A stretch of DNA of 64,000 nucleotides from Bacteroidales bacterium (GTDB lineage Bacteria > Bacteroidota > Bacteroidia > Bacteroidales > UBA932). Positions 34,115-46,867 of this stretch are shown here, in pieces. The stretch is taken from assembly GCA_017428945.1 (NCBI GenBank), contig JAFRPW010000033.1:1-64000 (forward strand). Direction: 5' to 3'. The number at the start of each line of letters is the position of its first letter. Positions within the stretch are counted from its first letter, which is position 1. Below the pieces are notes generated by a model. It made no database searches, was not told where the DNA came from, and saw only the letters and a list, made by a program, of their open reading frames with translations. Made by a program: the position numbers and the translations under genes.

Positions 34115-34695
34115 TTGTTCTTCTGAGAGAATTCAAGTCCGGCGTCAAACGCCTTGATATTGCTTTCCACCACGGCTTCTCCCTTGCGGCCGAAAATGCG
34201 GCGTATACCCTCACGGAGTTTCTCCGGCTCAAGGATATGGAGCACAGCGGACATTGCGCCAAGAAGCACCATGTTTGCACCCCTGGGGCTGCCCAGGTCC
34301 TTGGCAATTGCATCAACGTCAAGGGCCACCACGCGCGGCTGGCGGTTAAGCTCTGCCATTACCTTGTCCATCTCCGGATAGTCCGGGATGTTCACAAAGG
34401 GGGCGGTATTGGTAATGATCCAGCCGTCCTTAGATAAATAAGGAAGGTAACGCAGGGCCTCCATGGGCTCAAGGGAGACTATGAGGTCTGCACCGCCCTT
34501 GGGAATGAGGTCGCTGTGGATGGGGTCCGATGAAAGACGGAGGTTGGACTGGACGTCGCCGCCCCTCTGGCTCATTCCATGAACTTCTGCCTGCTTGAGG
34601 TAAAGCCCCTGCTGGAGAGCTGCTGAACCAATAACTGTTGCGATGGAGAGGATACCCTGTCCTCCCACACCTGCCAAAATGATATCTTGCTTCAT
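34111..34695 (-). CDS. iorB: Indolepyruvate:ferredoxin oxidoreductase beta subunit
   Basis: A 194-residue gamma-type domain of the 2-oxoacid:acceptor oxidoreductase family, starting with GVGGQGILS (residues 8-16) and followed by the EVHGMSQRGGDVQSNLR segment that is diagnostic of IorB. With IorA it oxidises arylpyruvates to aryl-acetyl-CoA with reduced ferredoxin. It lies four bases after iorA and overlaps the aminotransferase start. Confidence 0.93.
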   Translation of the reverse strand: MKQDIILAGVGGQGILSIATVIGSAALQQGLYLKQAEVHGMSQRGGDVQSNLRLSSDPIHSDLIPKGGADLIVSLEPMEALRYLPYLSKDGWIITNTAPFVNIPDYPEMDKVMAELNRQPRVVALDVDAIAKDLGSPRGANMVLLGAMSAVLHILEPEKLREGIRRIFGRKGEAVVESNIKAFDAGLEFSQKNK

Positions 34696-34699
34696 GATC

Positions 34700-36295
34700 T
34701 TACTTTTTTGCGGCGTGACGTTTAAGGGTCTGGATGCACTCGCGGCGGCTGATGATTACTGAAACGCCGTGATACTCGACTTCTTCGCGGATAACCTTTT
34801 CCATGTCCGGATAGTTCTTGGGAAGAGGGACGATAGTGCGAATGTGAGCTGGATCTACGCCAAGTCCGGCGCAGATGGCCTCAAGTTTGCCCGTACCTGC
34901 GGAATCCTGGCCGCCGGTCATACCGGTGGTGAGGTTGTCCGATATGCAGACAACCACATCGGCATTCTCATTGATGCAGTCCAGAAGGCCTGTCATGCCG
35001 CTGTGGGTGAAGGTGGAGTCTCCTATTACGGCAACTGCCGGCCATGTGCCACTGTATGCGGCGCCGTTAGCCATGGTTACGGAAGCGCCCATCTCCACGC
35101 ATGTATGCAGGGAATGGAAAGGAGGCATCCAGCCAAGGGTATAACAGCCGATATCGCCGAATACGCGGGCGCCTTCATAGTCCTTCAGAACATTGTTGAG
35201 TGCGGTGAAGAAATCCCTGTGTCCGCAGCCCTGGCAGAGTGCCGGCGGACGGGGGGCAACAACCTCCGAGGCCTCGTATGCCGGCAGTTTGGGAAGGCCC
35301 AGTGCCGCACGGACGGCGTCCGGAGTGAGTTCTCCGTCGCGGGGAACGGTGTTGTCGATTCGTCCCTTAATGGTGTATCCGGTCTCGAATACACCTCTGA
35401 GGCGCTCTTCCACAAGCGGCTGGCCTTCTTCAAGGACCAGAATGGTCTTTACCATTGAAGCAAGTTCAAGGGCGAGCTTTCTGGGGAAAGGATACTGGGA
35501 TACCTTGAGTACGGGATAAGGGCAGCCGTCCGGGAAGTTCTCCATCAGATAGTTGTATGCTATGCCGCAGGCGATGATGCCAAGGGAGTTGTCCGCCCCT
35601 TTCCTGAGCCAGTTGAACTTGGATTCCACAGCATCTTCCTCGAAGGTGGCATAATCCTTTATAAGCTGGCGGTTGCGTACGCGTGCGTTAACAGGAAGGG
35701 TAACCCACTGGCGCGGATTTGCAGGATAGTGAAGAGAGTTCTGCCGGCGGATATCTCCCCAGCTCTCCACCACAGCACGGGAGTGGGACATGCGGGTTGT
35801 GAGGCGCATGAGTACGGGAATGCCGCGCTTTTCCGAGTAGTCGAATGCGGCGCGTGCCATGTCGTAGGCTTCCTGCTGGTTTGAAGGCTCAAAAACCGGC
35901 ATCATGGCAAAGGCGCCGTAGAAGCGGGAGTCCTGCTCGTTCTGGGAGCTGTGCATGGAAGGATCGTCGCAGGAGGCTATTACAAGTCCGCCGTTGGCTC
36001 CTGTCATGGCAGAGCCCATGAACGGGTCTGCGCAGACGTTGAGGCCTACGTGCTTGAAGCACACCAGGGCGCGCTTTCCGGCATAGGACATGCCAAGGGC
36101 GCCTTCCATTGCGGTTTTTTCATTGGTGGTCCAGTGGGAATGTACATTCCCCTCTTTTGTGAGCGGATGCAACTGGATATATTCCGTTATTTCGGTAGAC
36201 GGAGTGCCGGGATAGGCATATACGCCGGACAGTCCGGCATGGAGGGCTCCCAGTGCCAGAGCCTCATCTCCAAGTAACAGGTTTTTTTCTGACAT
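34700..36295 (-). CDS. iorA: Indolepyruvate:ferredoxin oxidoreductase alpha subunit (no ferredoxin domain)
   Basis: The thiamine-diphosphate subunit of IorAB. The 531 residues begin with LLLGDEALALGALHAG and carry the TPP site GDSTFTHSG with NLTTGMTGGQ in the second half. Classical IorA proteins end in a two-[4Fe-4S] ferredoxin domain of about 60 residues. Here the protein stops after RRECIQTLKRH, and no CxxCxxC clusters are present. Short IorA forms exist in Bacteroidota, so another electron carrier must dock. It is first in its operon, divergent from the V-ATPase genes. Confidence 0.93.
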   Translation of the reverse strand: MSEKNLLLGDEALALGALHAGLSGVYAYPGTPSTEITEYIQLHPLTKEGNVHSHWTTNEKTAMEGALGMSYAGKRALVCFKHVGLNVCADPFMGSAMTGANGGLVIASCDDPSMHSSQNEQDSRFYGAFAMMPVFEPSNQQEAYDMARAAFDYSEKRGIPVLMRLTTRMSHSRAVVESWGDIRRQNSLHYPANPRQWVTLPVNARVRNRQLIKDYATFEEDAVESKFNWLRKGADNSLGIIACGIAYNYLMENFPDGCPYPVLKVSQYPFPRKLALELASMVKTILVLEEGQPLVEERLRGVFETGYTIKGRIDNTVPRDGELTPDAVRAALGLPKLPAYEASEVVAPRPPALCQGCGHRDFFTALNNVLKDYEGARVFGDIGCYTLGWMPPFHSLHTCVEMGASVTMANGAAYSGTWPAVAVIGDSTFTHSGMTGLLDCINENADVVVCISDNLTTGMTGGQDSAGTGKLEAICAGLGVDPAHIRTIVPLPKNYPDMEKVIREEVEYHGVSVIISRRECIQTLKRHAAKK

Positions 36296-36439
36296 AGCGT
36301 TATCAAATCATGTGGCTACAATATTAACAATTTTTATCTAAAATTCCTATTATTAGTTTAACTTTTTAAAAATTTGGCAGGAATTTGTTTAGTTTATGTA
36401 TTATTATTGCTTGGCATTGCGTGTTGTGTGTTTTTTTAT

Positions 36440-36447
36440 TATATTTG
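36440..36447 (+). promoter_or_regulatory. -7 box (TATATTTG) for the V/A-ATPase operon
   Basis: TATATTTG with a TTG (36417-36419) 20 bases upstream, 33 bases before the first start codon. The surrounding 185-base iorA/ATPase gap is A+T-rich and holds nothing else recognisable. Confidence 0.7.
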
Positions 36448-36480
36448 CCATAATAACCGCAAAACTAATATTTACAATAT

Positions 36481-37086
36481 ATGGACAAACTCCAGGAACT
36501 CACCCAGAAACTCTACCAGGAAGGCCTCTCCAAAGGAAAGGAAGAAGGTCAGGCAATAGTGGAGGCAGCAAAGAAAGAGGCGGAAGCCATAGTGAAAAAG
36601 GCAAAAGAAGATGCCCAGGCTATCCTTGACAAAGCCGCAAAGGATGCAGAAAGCCACCGCGTGAAGGTGGAGGGAGACCTCAAGCTCGCATCCCAGGAAG
36701 CCCTTCAGGCAACCCGCTCCGCAATTGAGAATCTGGTAGTGGCGTCGGCCGTGGACAAACCCGTCAAGGACGCCCTGTCGGAAGAGAAGTTCGTAAAGGA
36801 GGTCATCTCCGCCGTAGCTGCAAAGTTCTCCGCCCAGGAGAGCGCAGACCTTTCCCTTATCCTTCCGGAAAGCCTTAAGGCCGCACTTGAGCCCTTTGTG
36901 AAGGGAGAGCTTTCCAAACTTGTAGGAAAGGGCGTGGAAGCCACCTTCTCCAAGAAAATCGGCGCCGGCTTCAAGATCGGCCCCAAGGACGGCAGCTACT
37001 TCATCTCCCTCACTGACGAAGCCTTCACCGCACTCATCGGGGAATACCTCAGGCCTGCAACCAAAGCCCTGCTGTTTGGAGAATGA
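36481..37086 (+). CDS. V/A-type ATPase subunit E
   Basis: A peripheral stator stalk subunit of 201 residues. The N-terminal 85 residues form a long charged helix rich in Lys/Glu/Ala (KEEGQAIVEAAKKEAEAI), as expected for the coiled stalk, before a globular C-terminal domain. It is first of seven ATPase genes; its stop overlaps the next start (ATGA). Confidence 0.85.
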   Translation: MDKLQELTQKLYQEGLSKGKEEGQAIVEAAKKEAEAIVKKAKEDAQAILDKAAKDAESHRVKVEGDLKLASQEALQATRSAIENLVVASAVDKPVKDALSEEKFVKEVISAVAAKFSAQESADLSLILPESLKAALEPFVKGELSKLVGKGVEATFSKKIGAGFKIGPKDGSYFISLTDEAFTALIGEYLRPATKALLFGE

Positions 37087-37733
37087 GCAATTTCGAGTAT
37101 ATAATCTCCAGCCTCCCCTGGCTCACGGCAGACTACAAGTATGCCGGCGGGCAGGGCTTCCCGGACGTCATCGGGGAGATAAAGGAGAATCTTGGAGAAA
37201 AGGATACCGCCATCCTGGACTTCCTCCTGAAGGGATTCCAGGGGGAAAACCTGGACCAGGCCTTCTATGCGGAAGCCCTTTCCCACCCCTGCAAGTACAT
37301 CCGGGAATACTTCCGCTTCGACCTCAATCTCCGTAACGCCAAGGTCCGCTACCTTAACCGCCAGCTTGGCCGCGCCCCTGAGACGGACATCCTCACCGGC
37401 AAGGCATCGGCGGAGACCGAGTCCAGGGCCGATATCGACGGATTCCTTTTCCAGGGCGGAGAATTCGAGGAAGCCATCCAGGTAGATTCCGTGCTTGAAG
37501 GCACAGACCTCATAGACCGGGAAAAGGGTCTTGACGATATAGTCTGGAAAAAGACGGACGCCCTGTCCACCTTCCACTATTTCGACATTACGGCCGTCCT
37601 GGCCTATGTCTCCAAACTCCACATCGTGGACCGCTGGCTTGCCCTGGATGAGCAGCAGGGACGCGAACTCTTCCGCAAGCTTGTGCAGGAAGTACGCGGT
37701 ACTTATAAAGGTGTAAAATATCAAGAACAGTAA
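37083..37733 (+). CDS. DUF2764 protein of the V/A-ATPase operon
   Basis: A 216-residue soluble protein of DUF2764, a family found inside V/A-ATPase operons of Bacteroidota and some spirochaetes. It lies where archaeal and enterococcal operons have subunit C, which is otherwise missing here. A role as a subunit-C substitute linking the rotor shaft to the membrane ring is an attractive inference. No enzyme motif is visible. It is translationally coupled to subunit E by ATGA and is one base from subunit A. Confidence 0.8.
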   Translation: MSNFEYIISSLPWLTADYKYAGGQGFPDVIGEIKENLGEKDTAILDFLLKGFQGENLDQAFYAEALSHPCKYIREYFRFDLNLRNAKVRYLNRQLGRAPETDILTGKASAETESRADIDGFLFQGGEFEEAIQVDSVLEGTDLIDREKGLDDIVWKKTDALSTFHYFDITAVLAYVSKLHIVDRWLALDEQQGRELFRKLVQEVRGTYKGVKYQEQ

Positions 37734-37734
37734 T

Positions 37735-39477
37735 ATGAAAACCAAAGGAAAAGTAACCGGCATCGTCTCCAACCTCGTCACTGTTGAGGTTGACGGTCCT
37801 GTGGCGGAAAACGAAATCTGCTACATAGACCTTCAGGGAGTAAAGATGATGGCGGAAGTTATCAAGGTCAACGGCAGGAACGCCTCCGTGCAGGTGTTTG
37901 AGAGCACCCGCGGGCTCAAGGGCGGAGACCAGGTGGAATTCGAGGGCAGGATGCTCGAGGTTACCCTTGGCCCCGGCCTTCTCTCCAGTGTGTACGACGG
38001 CCTACAGAACAACCTTGCCACCATGCAGGACGTCTTCCTTCAGAGAGGTGAATACACAGATCCCCTGGATCACGAAAAACTGTGGGACTTCACTCCCCTG
38101 GCAAAGCCCGGGGACAGGGTCTTTGCCGGAGACTGGCTTGGAGAGGTCAAGGAAGGCTGGCTGCCCCACAAGATCATGGTACCTTTCTCGTTTGAGGGAG
38201 AGTTCCTTGTAAAAGACATAAAGGAAGCAGGCCAGTACAATATAGACACCGTCATTGCCACTCTTACCAACGATGAAGGTGAGCCGGTTCCCGTTACCAT
38301 GACCCAGAAGTGGCCCGTAAAGGTTGCCGTCAGGTGCTATAAGGAAAAACCCAGGCCGGACCGCATCATGGAAACCGGAGTCCGCGTCATCGACACCCTG
38401 AATCCCATAGCAGAAGGCGGTACGGGCTTCATTCCCGGCCCGTTCGGCTGCGGCAAAACCGTACTCCAGCACGCAATTGCAAAGCAGGGAGACGCAGACG
38501 TCATAGTGATGGCCGCCTGTGGAGAGCGCGCCAACGAGGTCGTGGAAATCTTCACGGAGTTCCCGGAACTCATAGACCCCCACACCGGCCGCCACCTCAT
38601 GGAGCGTACCACTATTATATGTAATACGTCAAACATGCCCGTAGCCGCCCGTGAAGCATCCGTATATACCGCAATGACCATATGCGAGTATTACCGCGCC
38701 ATGGGCCTCAAGTGCCTCCTTCTGGCAGACTCCACGTCCCGCTGGGCACAGGCGCTTCGTGAAATGAGTAACCGTATGGAGGAACTGCCCGGTGCAGATG
38801 CCTTCCCGGTAGACCTGTCGGCCATCATTTCCAACTTCTACGCCCGTGCGGGCATGGTCATCCTCAATAACGGAGAGCGCGGAGCGGTTACATTCATCGG
38901 CACCGTATCCCCTGCCGGCGGTAACCTCAAGGAGCCCGTCACGGAATCTACCAAGAAGGCCGCCCGCTGCTTCTACGCCCTTGAGCAGGGCCGTGCAGAC
39001 CAGAAGCGCTATCCCGCCGTGGGCCCGCTGGAGTCTTACTCCAAGTATCTGGACTATCCGGAAATAATTGATTATCTGGACAAAACTGTGGAAAAGGGAT
39101 GGGTAGACAAGGTGCTCCAGGCAAAGAACATAATCCGCCGCGGCAAAGAGGCCGCAGAGCAGATAAATATCCTTGGTGACGACGGCGTTCCCATGAGCTA
39201 CCACGTCAGCTTCTGGAAGAGCGAACTCGTAGACTTCGTCATCCTTCAGCAGGATGCCTTCGACGCCATCGACGCCCTTTGCCCCCTCGAGCGCCAGAGA
39301 TTCATGCTGGACCTGGTGCTGGGCATCTGCGAGAAAGACTTCGACTTCGAAGACTTCGAGAAATGCCGTGAGTTCTTCAAGAACCTCATCAACGAACTCC
39401 GCCAGATGAACTACTCCGCCTACGAGAGCGAGCAGTTCTGGGCATACAACGAAACCGTTAAGAAAATGACTGCATAG
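37735..39477 (+). CDS. V/A-type ATPase catalytic subunit A
   Basis: The nucleotide-hydrolysing/synthesising subunit, 580 residues. It has the N-terminal beta barrel and the non-homologous insert typical of A subunits (about 115-200). Walker A is GPFGCGKTV (235-243), followed by the catalytic Glu in ACGERANEVVE and the LADSTSRWAQALRE segment. It forms an A3B3 ring with the next gene product. It lies two bases upstream of subunit B. Confidence 0.96.
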   Translation: MKTKGKVTGIVSNLVTVEVDGPVAENEICYIDLQGVKMMAEVIKVNGRNASVQVFESTRGLKGGDQVEFEGRMLEVTLGPGLLSSVYDGLQNNLATMQDVFLQRGEYTDPLDHEKLWDFTPLAKPGDRVFAGDWLGEVKEGWLPHKIMVPFSFEGEFLVKDIKEAGQYNIDTVIATLTNDEGEPVPVTMTQKWPVKVAVRCYKEKPRPDRIMETGVRVIDTLNPIAEGGTGFIPGPFGCGKTVLQHAIAKQGDADVIVMAACGERANEVVEIFTEFPELIDPHTGRHLMERTTIICNTSNMPVAAREASVYTAMTICEYYRAMGLKCLLLADSTSRWAQALREMSNRMEELPGADAFPVDLSAIISNFYARAGMVILNNGERGAVTFIGTVSPAGGNLKEPVTESTKKAARCFYALEQGRADQKRYPAVGPLESYSKYLDYPEIIDYLDKTVEKGWVDKVLQAKNIIRRGKEAAEQINILGDDGVPMSYHVSFWKSELVDFVILQQDAFDAIDALCPLERQRFMLDLVLGICEKDFDFEDFEKCREFFKNLINELRQMNYSAYESEQFWAYNETVKKMTA

Positions 39478-39479
39478 CC

Positions 39480-40793
39480 ATGAAAGCATATCAGAAAATA
39501 TATACCAAACTGGAAGGCATCACCAAAGCCACGGTGTCGCTGCGCGCAGACGGCGTTTCCAATGACGAGCTTGCCATCGTAGGCGGCAAACTGGCCCAGG
39601 TAGTGCGAATCAAAGGTAACCTGGTAACCCTTCAGATATTCTCCGGAACGGAAGGCATTCCCACCAACGCGGAAGTCACCTTCCTGGGTGAGCCTCCGGT
39701 GCTTAAGGTGGGCGAGCAGCTTGCAGGCCGGTTCTTCGACGCCTACGGCCACCCCATCGACGGCGGCCCTGAAATCGACGGTGAGCCCCGCCAGATCGGC
39801 GGTCCTTCCGTAAACCCGTACAAGAGGCGCCAGCCATCGCAGCTCATTCCTACCGGAATCGCGGGCATCGACCTTAACAACACCCTGGTCTCCGGCCAGA
39901 AGATCCCCTTCTTCGCCGACCCTGACCAGCCCTACAACCAGGTCATGGCCGATGTTGCCATCCGCGCTGACGTAGACAAGATCATCCTCGGCGGCATGGG
40001 CCTTTCCAACGACGACTACCTTTACTTCAAGGGACGTTTCGAGGCCGCAGGTGCCCTGGACAAGATAATCTGCTTCATCAACACCACGGAGAATCCTCCC
40101 GTAGAGCGTCTCCTGGTGCCGGACATGGCCCTCACCGCGGCCGAATACTTTGCCGTAGACAGGAACGAGAAGGTGCTTGTCCTCCTCACGGACATGACCC
40201 TTTATGCCGATGCCCTGTCCATCGTCTCCAACCGTATGGACCAGATTCCGTCCAAGGATTCCATGCCGGGTTCCCTGTACAGCGACCTCGCAAAGATCTA
40301 CGAGAAAGCCGTGCAGCTGCCCACGGAGGGCTCCATCACCATCATCGCGGTCACTACCCTGAACGACGGTGACATCACCCACGCCATCCCGGACAACACC
40401 GGCTACATCACCGAAGGCCAGCTGTACCTGAAGGCCGATACAGACACCGGAAAGGTCATCATAGACCCGTTCCGCAGCCTGTCCCGTCTGAAACAGCTTG
40501 TCCAGAACAAGAAAACCCGCGAAGACCACTCCCAGGTGATGAATGCCTCCGTGCGTCTATATGCAGATGCCCAGAACGCAAAGACCAAACTGGAGAACGG
40601 CTTCGACCTCTCCGACTACGACCACCGCTGCCTGTCCTACGCCAAGGACTACGCACGTGAACTCCTTGCAATTGACGTGAACATTACCATAACCCAGATG
40701 CTGGATACCGCATGGAAGCTCTTCGCAAAGTACTTCTCCCCCGCGGAAACCGGTATCAAACAGGCACTTATAGATAAGTACTGGGTCAAATAA
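39480..40793 (+). CDS. V/A-type ATPase subunit B
   Basis: The non-catalytic partner of subunit A, 437 residues, lacking a Walker A loop as usual. Family blocks are LVSGQKIPFFADPDQPYNQ, LVPDMALTAAEYFAVD and MPGSLYSDLAKIYEKA near residue 263. Its stop shares one base with the subunit D start (TAATG). Confidence 0.96.
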   Translation: MKAYQKIYTKLEGITKATVSLRADGVSNDELAIVGGKLAQVVRIKGNLVTLQIFSGTEGIPTNAEVTFLGEPPVLKVGEQLAGRFFDAYGHPIDGGPEIDGEPRQIGGPSVNPYKRRQPSQLIPTGIAGIDLNNTLVSGQKIPFFADPDQPYNQVMADVAIRADVDKIILGGMGLSNDDYLYFKGRFEAAGALDKIICFINTTENPPVERLLVPDMALTAAEYFAVDRNEKVLVLLTDMTLYADALSIVSNRMDQIPSKDSMPGSLYSDLAKIYEKAVQLPTEGSITIIAVTTLNDGDITHAIPDNTGYITEGQLYLKADTDTGKVIIDPFRSLSRLKQLVQNKKTREDHSQVMNASVRLYADAQNAKTKLENGFDLSDYDHRCLSYAKDYARELLAIDVNITITQMLDTAWKLFAKYFSPAETGIKQALIDKYWVK

Positions 40794-41397
40794 TGGCTAT
40801 AAAATTTCAATATAACAAAACGTCGCTGACGGAAATGGGCAAGCAGCTCAAGGTCCGGCAGAGGGCTCTCCCTACGCTTCAGAACAAGGAGAGCGCCCTC
40901 CGTCTGGAAGTGCGCAAAGCCAAAAACGACAGCGAACGCCTTGTACAGGAACTGGAAGACGCACTTAAGAGATACGACTACCTTGCCGCTCTCTGGAACG
41001 AGTTCGAGCCAGGCCTCATCGCCATAACGGATGTGGATCTTTACACCAAGAAAGTGGCAGGTGTGAAGACTCCCGCCCTTGGTGAGATCAAGTACGAGAT
41101 AAAGCCTTTCAACGCCTTCACCAAACCCGCGTGGTACGCAGACGGCGTTGCAATCCTCAAGGAACTCTCCCGCCTGGGAATAGAGTCCGAGGTCTATGTA
41201 GAAAAGGCCAGGATACTGGACTACAACCGACGCAAGACCACCCAGAAGGTGAATCTGTATGAAAAAGTGCAGATACCCGGCTACAAGGAGGCCATACGCA
41301 AGATCAAGCGCTACATGGAAGACGAGGAAAACCTTTCCAAGGCATCGTCCAAGATAGTCAAGAAACGCCACGCAGAGGAAGAGGAGGCCTCAGAGGT

Positions 41398-41401
<4 letters not shown>
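40793..41401 (+). CDS. V/A-type ATPase subunit D
   Basis: The central rotor shaft, 202 residues. Long N- and C-terminal helices form the expected antiparallel coiled coil; the family segments are YNKTSLTEMGKQLKVRQRAL at the start and RRKTTQKVNLYEKVQIPGY near the end. ATGA overlap with subunit I. Confidence 0.9.
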
Positions 41402-44369
<2,968 letters not shown>

Positions 44370-44373
<4 letters not shown>

Positions 44374-44984
44374 AACTTAACGGAAAAAGATACTACAGGT
44401 ACGTTATACGGTGCCGGGACGTATGAAATATTCAGCACTTCCCTCTCCCGGGGCAGCAGCCAGTAACCAATGCAGGCACTCAGTATGCCGAATCCCGCAC
44501 CGGCAAGGACGTCTCCCGTCCAGTGCCAGTTGTTATAGATACGCAGAAAACCGGTAACAGCGGCCGATGAATACGCCGCCAGACCCCACCAGGGGCCATA
44601 TTCACGACGTACAAGCTCCGCCCCCATAAACGCCATTGCAGTATGCGCCGACGGGAACGAATACTTATTCTTTCCATTAGGCCTTTCTACGCCCGTTATC
44701 CATTTGAGCCCATGCGTAAGGGCCATCATGGAAGCAAAGGAAGTTCCAAGGACGCAGCATCTTTCCTGCCATGAGTAATCTCCACCGCCAAAAGGGATTG
44801 CTATGGCATAAGCAAGTGCAGGGGCAAACTGGAGATAATTGTCCAGCGGGAACTGCTTGCCTCCGCTAAGGGACTGCGACCAGTCGCGGACAGCATAGTT
44901 GACATCCCAAATAAAGCCTTGTTGCGCACCTGAAGGGTACGCAACAAGAATAAGGGATATAACTGCAACCGCTATTCTTTTCAT
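44370..44984 (-). CDS. PAP2 family phosphatase
   Basis: A membrane phosphatase of 204 residues, likely acting on lipid phosphates such as undecaprenyl diphosphate or lipid A phosphates. The three PAP2 motifs are present: KWITGVERP (KX6RP), PSAH, and RIYNNWHWTGD (RX5HX3D). It has an N-terminal signal or anchor and several hydrophobic segments. It overlaps yggS by ATGA and shares one base with yidC. Confidence 0.92.
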
Positions 44985-46858
44985 TACCTGCGGTTTTTCT
45001 TCTGCTGCTCCTGCTGCATCTGGCGCTGCATCTTCTGGGCTTCTTCAAGCCTCTGCTGCCATTTGCTCTTAGGTGCCGGCTTGTTCTCGGCCGCCTTTAC
45101 CTTTGCAACAATCTCATCGGGCTTTACAATCCACTTGCGGATAATCCAGGTTTCCAGCATTGTGATGAGGTTACTCAGCAGGTAGTAGTAGCTGAGGCCG
45201 GAACTGAGGTTGTTACAGATGAAGAACATCATGATGGGCATCATGTACAGGCTCATGGCCCTCATCATCTTGGCATTGGGATCGTCTCCGGTGTTCTGGC
45301 TCTGCATGGTGGCCTTGGAATAGAAGAACATGGAAACAGCCATCAGGAGTGCGAAAATGGAGATATGGTCCATGCCCAGGATGCTTGTGCCCCAGTGGAT
45401 GACATCGTCATAGGCGCTGAGGTCCTCGGCCCACAGGAAAGGCTGCTGGCGCAGCTCTATGGACGCCGGGAAGAAGCGGAACATCGCCCAAAGAATAGGC
45501 AGCTGGAGCAGCATGGGGAGACAGCCTCCCATCATGTTCACCCCGGCCTTCCTGTATAGCTCCATGGTCTCCTGCTGCTTCTTCATGGCATCTTCCTGCT
45601 TGGGATACTTGGCGTTGATCTTGTCAAGGAAAGGCTTCAGGGCCTGCATCTTTGCACTGGAAGCATAGCTCTTGTATGCCAGAGGCAGAACCACTATCTT
45701 GATGATTATGGTCATCAGAAGAATGATGATACCAAAGTTGGTGATGCCCTTGTGCAGCCAGTCAAACATAGGTATGATAATCCACTTGGTGAAATAGCCG
45801 ATTATCTTACCGCCCAGAGGGATTACCTTCTCATAAGCATGACCGTACGCCTTGAGTCCCTTGTAATTGTTGGGGCCGAAGTAGAACTCGAAGTTGGCAC
45901 GGCCGTTGCCGCCATCCAGCTTGAGGTCTGCCTGCATCTTGGCACTGCAGTTCATGAGGTCATGTGAAGGGCTGTCCTTGGGGACGAAGTCAATGGCGAA
46001 CTCTCCGTAGTTGAAGTTCTCCGGGGCACGCATTATGGCGCTGAAGAACTGCTGCTGGAATGCAAACCACTCTATGTTATTGTTGAAACGCTTGCTTCCC
46101 TTGCGGCCGTTGCCTATATTTTCCGGCTTGTTGTCGTCCGGGAAATAGTAGTTGAGGCGGGAGTACTGGGTCTCGTTCTTGTATCCCTTCTCCATGCGGG
46201 GAAGAGTGGCCTGGAAGTCAACTGAGATGCTCCTGGAACGGTTTGCATCCAGGTTCATGCCCACGAAAGTGAGCTCCTCGTTCAAGGAGTAGGAATCCTC
46301 CAAAAGCGTATACTTCTGCTGGATGTAGCCTTCCCCTACAGGAAGACGCATTACCACAGTGCTGCTGTTGGACTCTTCCGGCACATACTGGAAAGTGAAC
46401 TTCCTTGTGTCGATGGCCGTAGGAGCATAAACCGTATAGCCGAGCTCCGATTTACCTTCCTTGATGATATAAAGGTCGCTCTTGTCGTAGTTGGTGTAGT
46501 CCTTTACCCGTACGGAAAGAGGCTGGGCACCGCGGGTTGTGAAGGCAACCTCCAGCTTGGAGTTCTCCAGCGTGAAGGTCTGGGCCTCTGCCTGTGCGGC
46601 GGCATTGAGCTGAGCATCTGAATACTGAGGAGCAGCCGATGCGGTGGGGGCCGATGCCTCCTGAGCGGCTGCCAGTTCCGGATGCTCCGCCTTGTAAGCG
46701 CTGTCCAGCTGCCACTGGGCGTATTCCTCAGCAATCCTTGCAGAATCCAGCTGAGCCTGAATCTCCTGCTGCTTTTTCACCTGGCGGCTCTGGTAACCCA
46801 TGAAGCCAAACAGGATAAGGGCGATTAATACAAAGCCGATAATTGAATTCTTGTCCAT
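44984..46858 (-). CDS. yidC: Membrane protein insertase YidC
   Basis: Inserts and folds inner-membrane proteins with or without SecYEG. The 624 residues show the Gram-negative layout: an N-terminal membrane helix (SIIGFVLIALILFGFMGY), a large periplasmic beta domain (about 90-350), then five membrane helices with the family segments KWIIIPMFDWLH and MGGCLPMLLQLPILWAMFRFFP. It ends in a basic tail (QQQKKNRR) that can contact the ribosome. It lies between DUF349 and PAP2 genes, nine bases after the former. Confidence 0.96.
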   Translation of the reverse strand: MDKNSIIGFVLIALILFGFMGYQSRQVKKQQEIQAQLDSARIAEEYAQWQLDSAYKAEHPELAAAQEASAPTASAAPQYSDAQLNAAAQAEAQTFTLENSKLEVAFTTRGAQPLSVRVKDYTNYDKSDLYIIKEGKSELGYTVYAPTAIDTRKFTFQYVPEESNSSTVVMRLPVGEGYIQQKYTLLEDSYSLNEELTFVGMNLDANRSRSISVDFQATLPRMEKGYKNETQYSRLNYYFPDDNKPENIGNGRKGSKRFNNNIEWFAFQQQFFSAIMRAPENFNYGEFAIDFVPKDSPSHDLMNCSAKMQADLKLDGGNGRANFEFYFGPNNYKGLKAYGHAYEKVIPLGGKIIGYFTKWIIIPMFDWLHKGITNFGIIILLMTIIIKIVVLPLAYKSYASSAKMQALKPFLDKINAKYPKQEDAMKKQQETMELYRKAGVNMMGGCLPMLLQLPILWAMFRFFPASIELRQQPFLWAEDLSAYDDVIHWGTSILGMDHISIFALLMAVSMFFYSKATMQSQNTGDDPNAKMMRAMSLYMMPIMMFFICNNLSSGLSYYYLLSNLITMLETWIIRKWIVKPDEIVAKVKAAENKPAPKSKWQQRLEEAQKMQRQMQQEQQKKNRR

Positions 46859-46867
46859 CTCTCTCTC

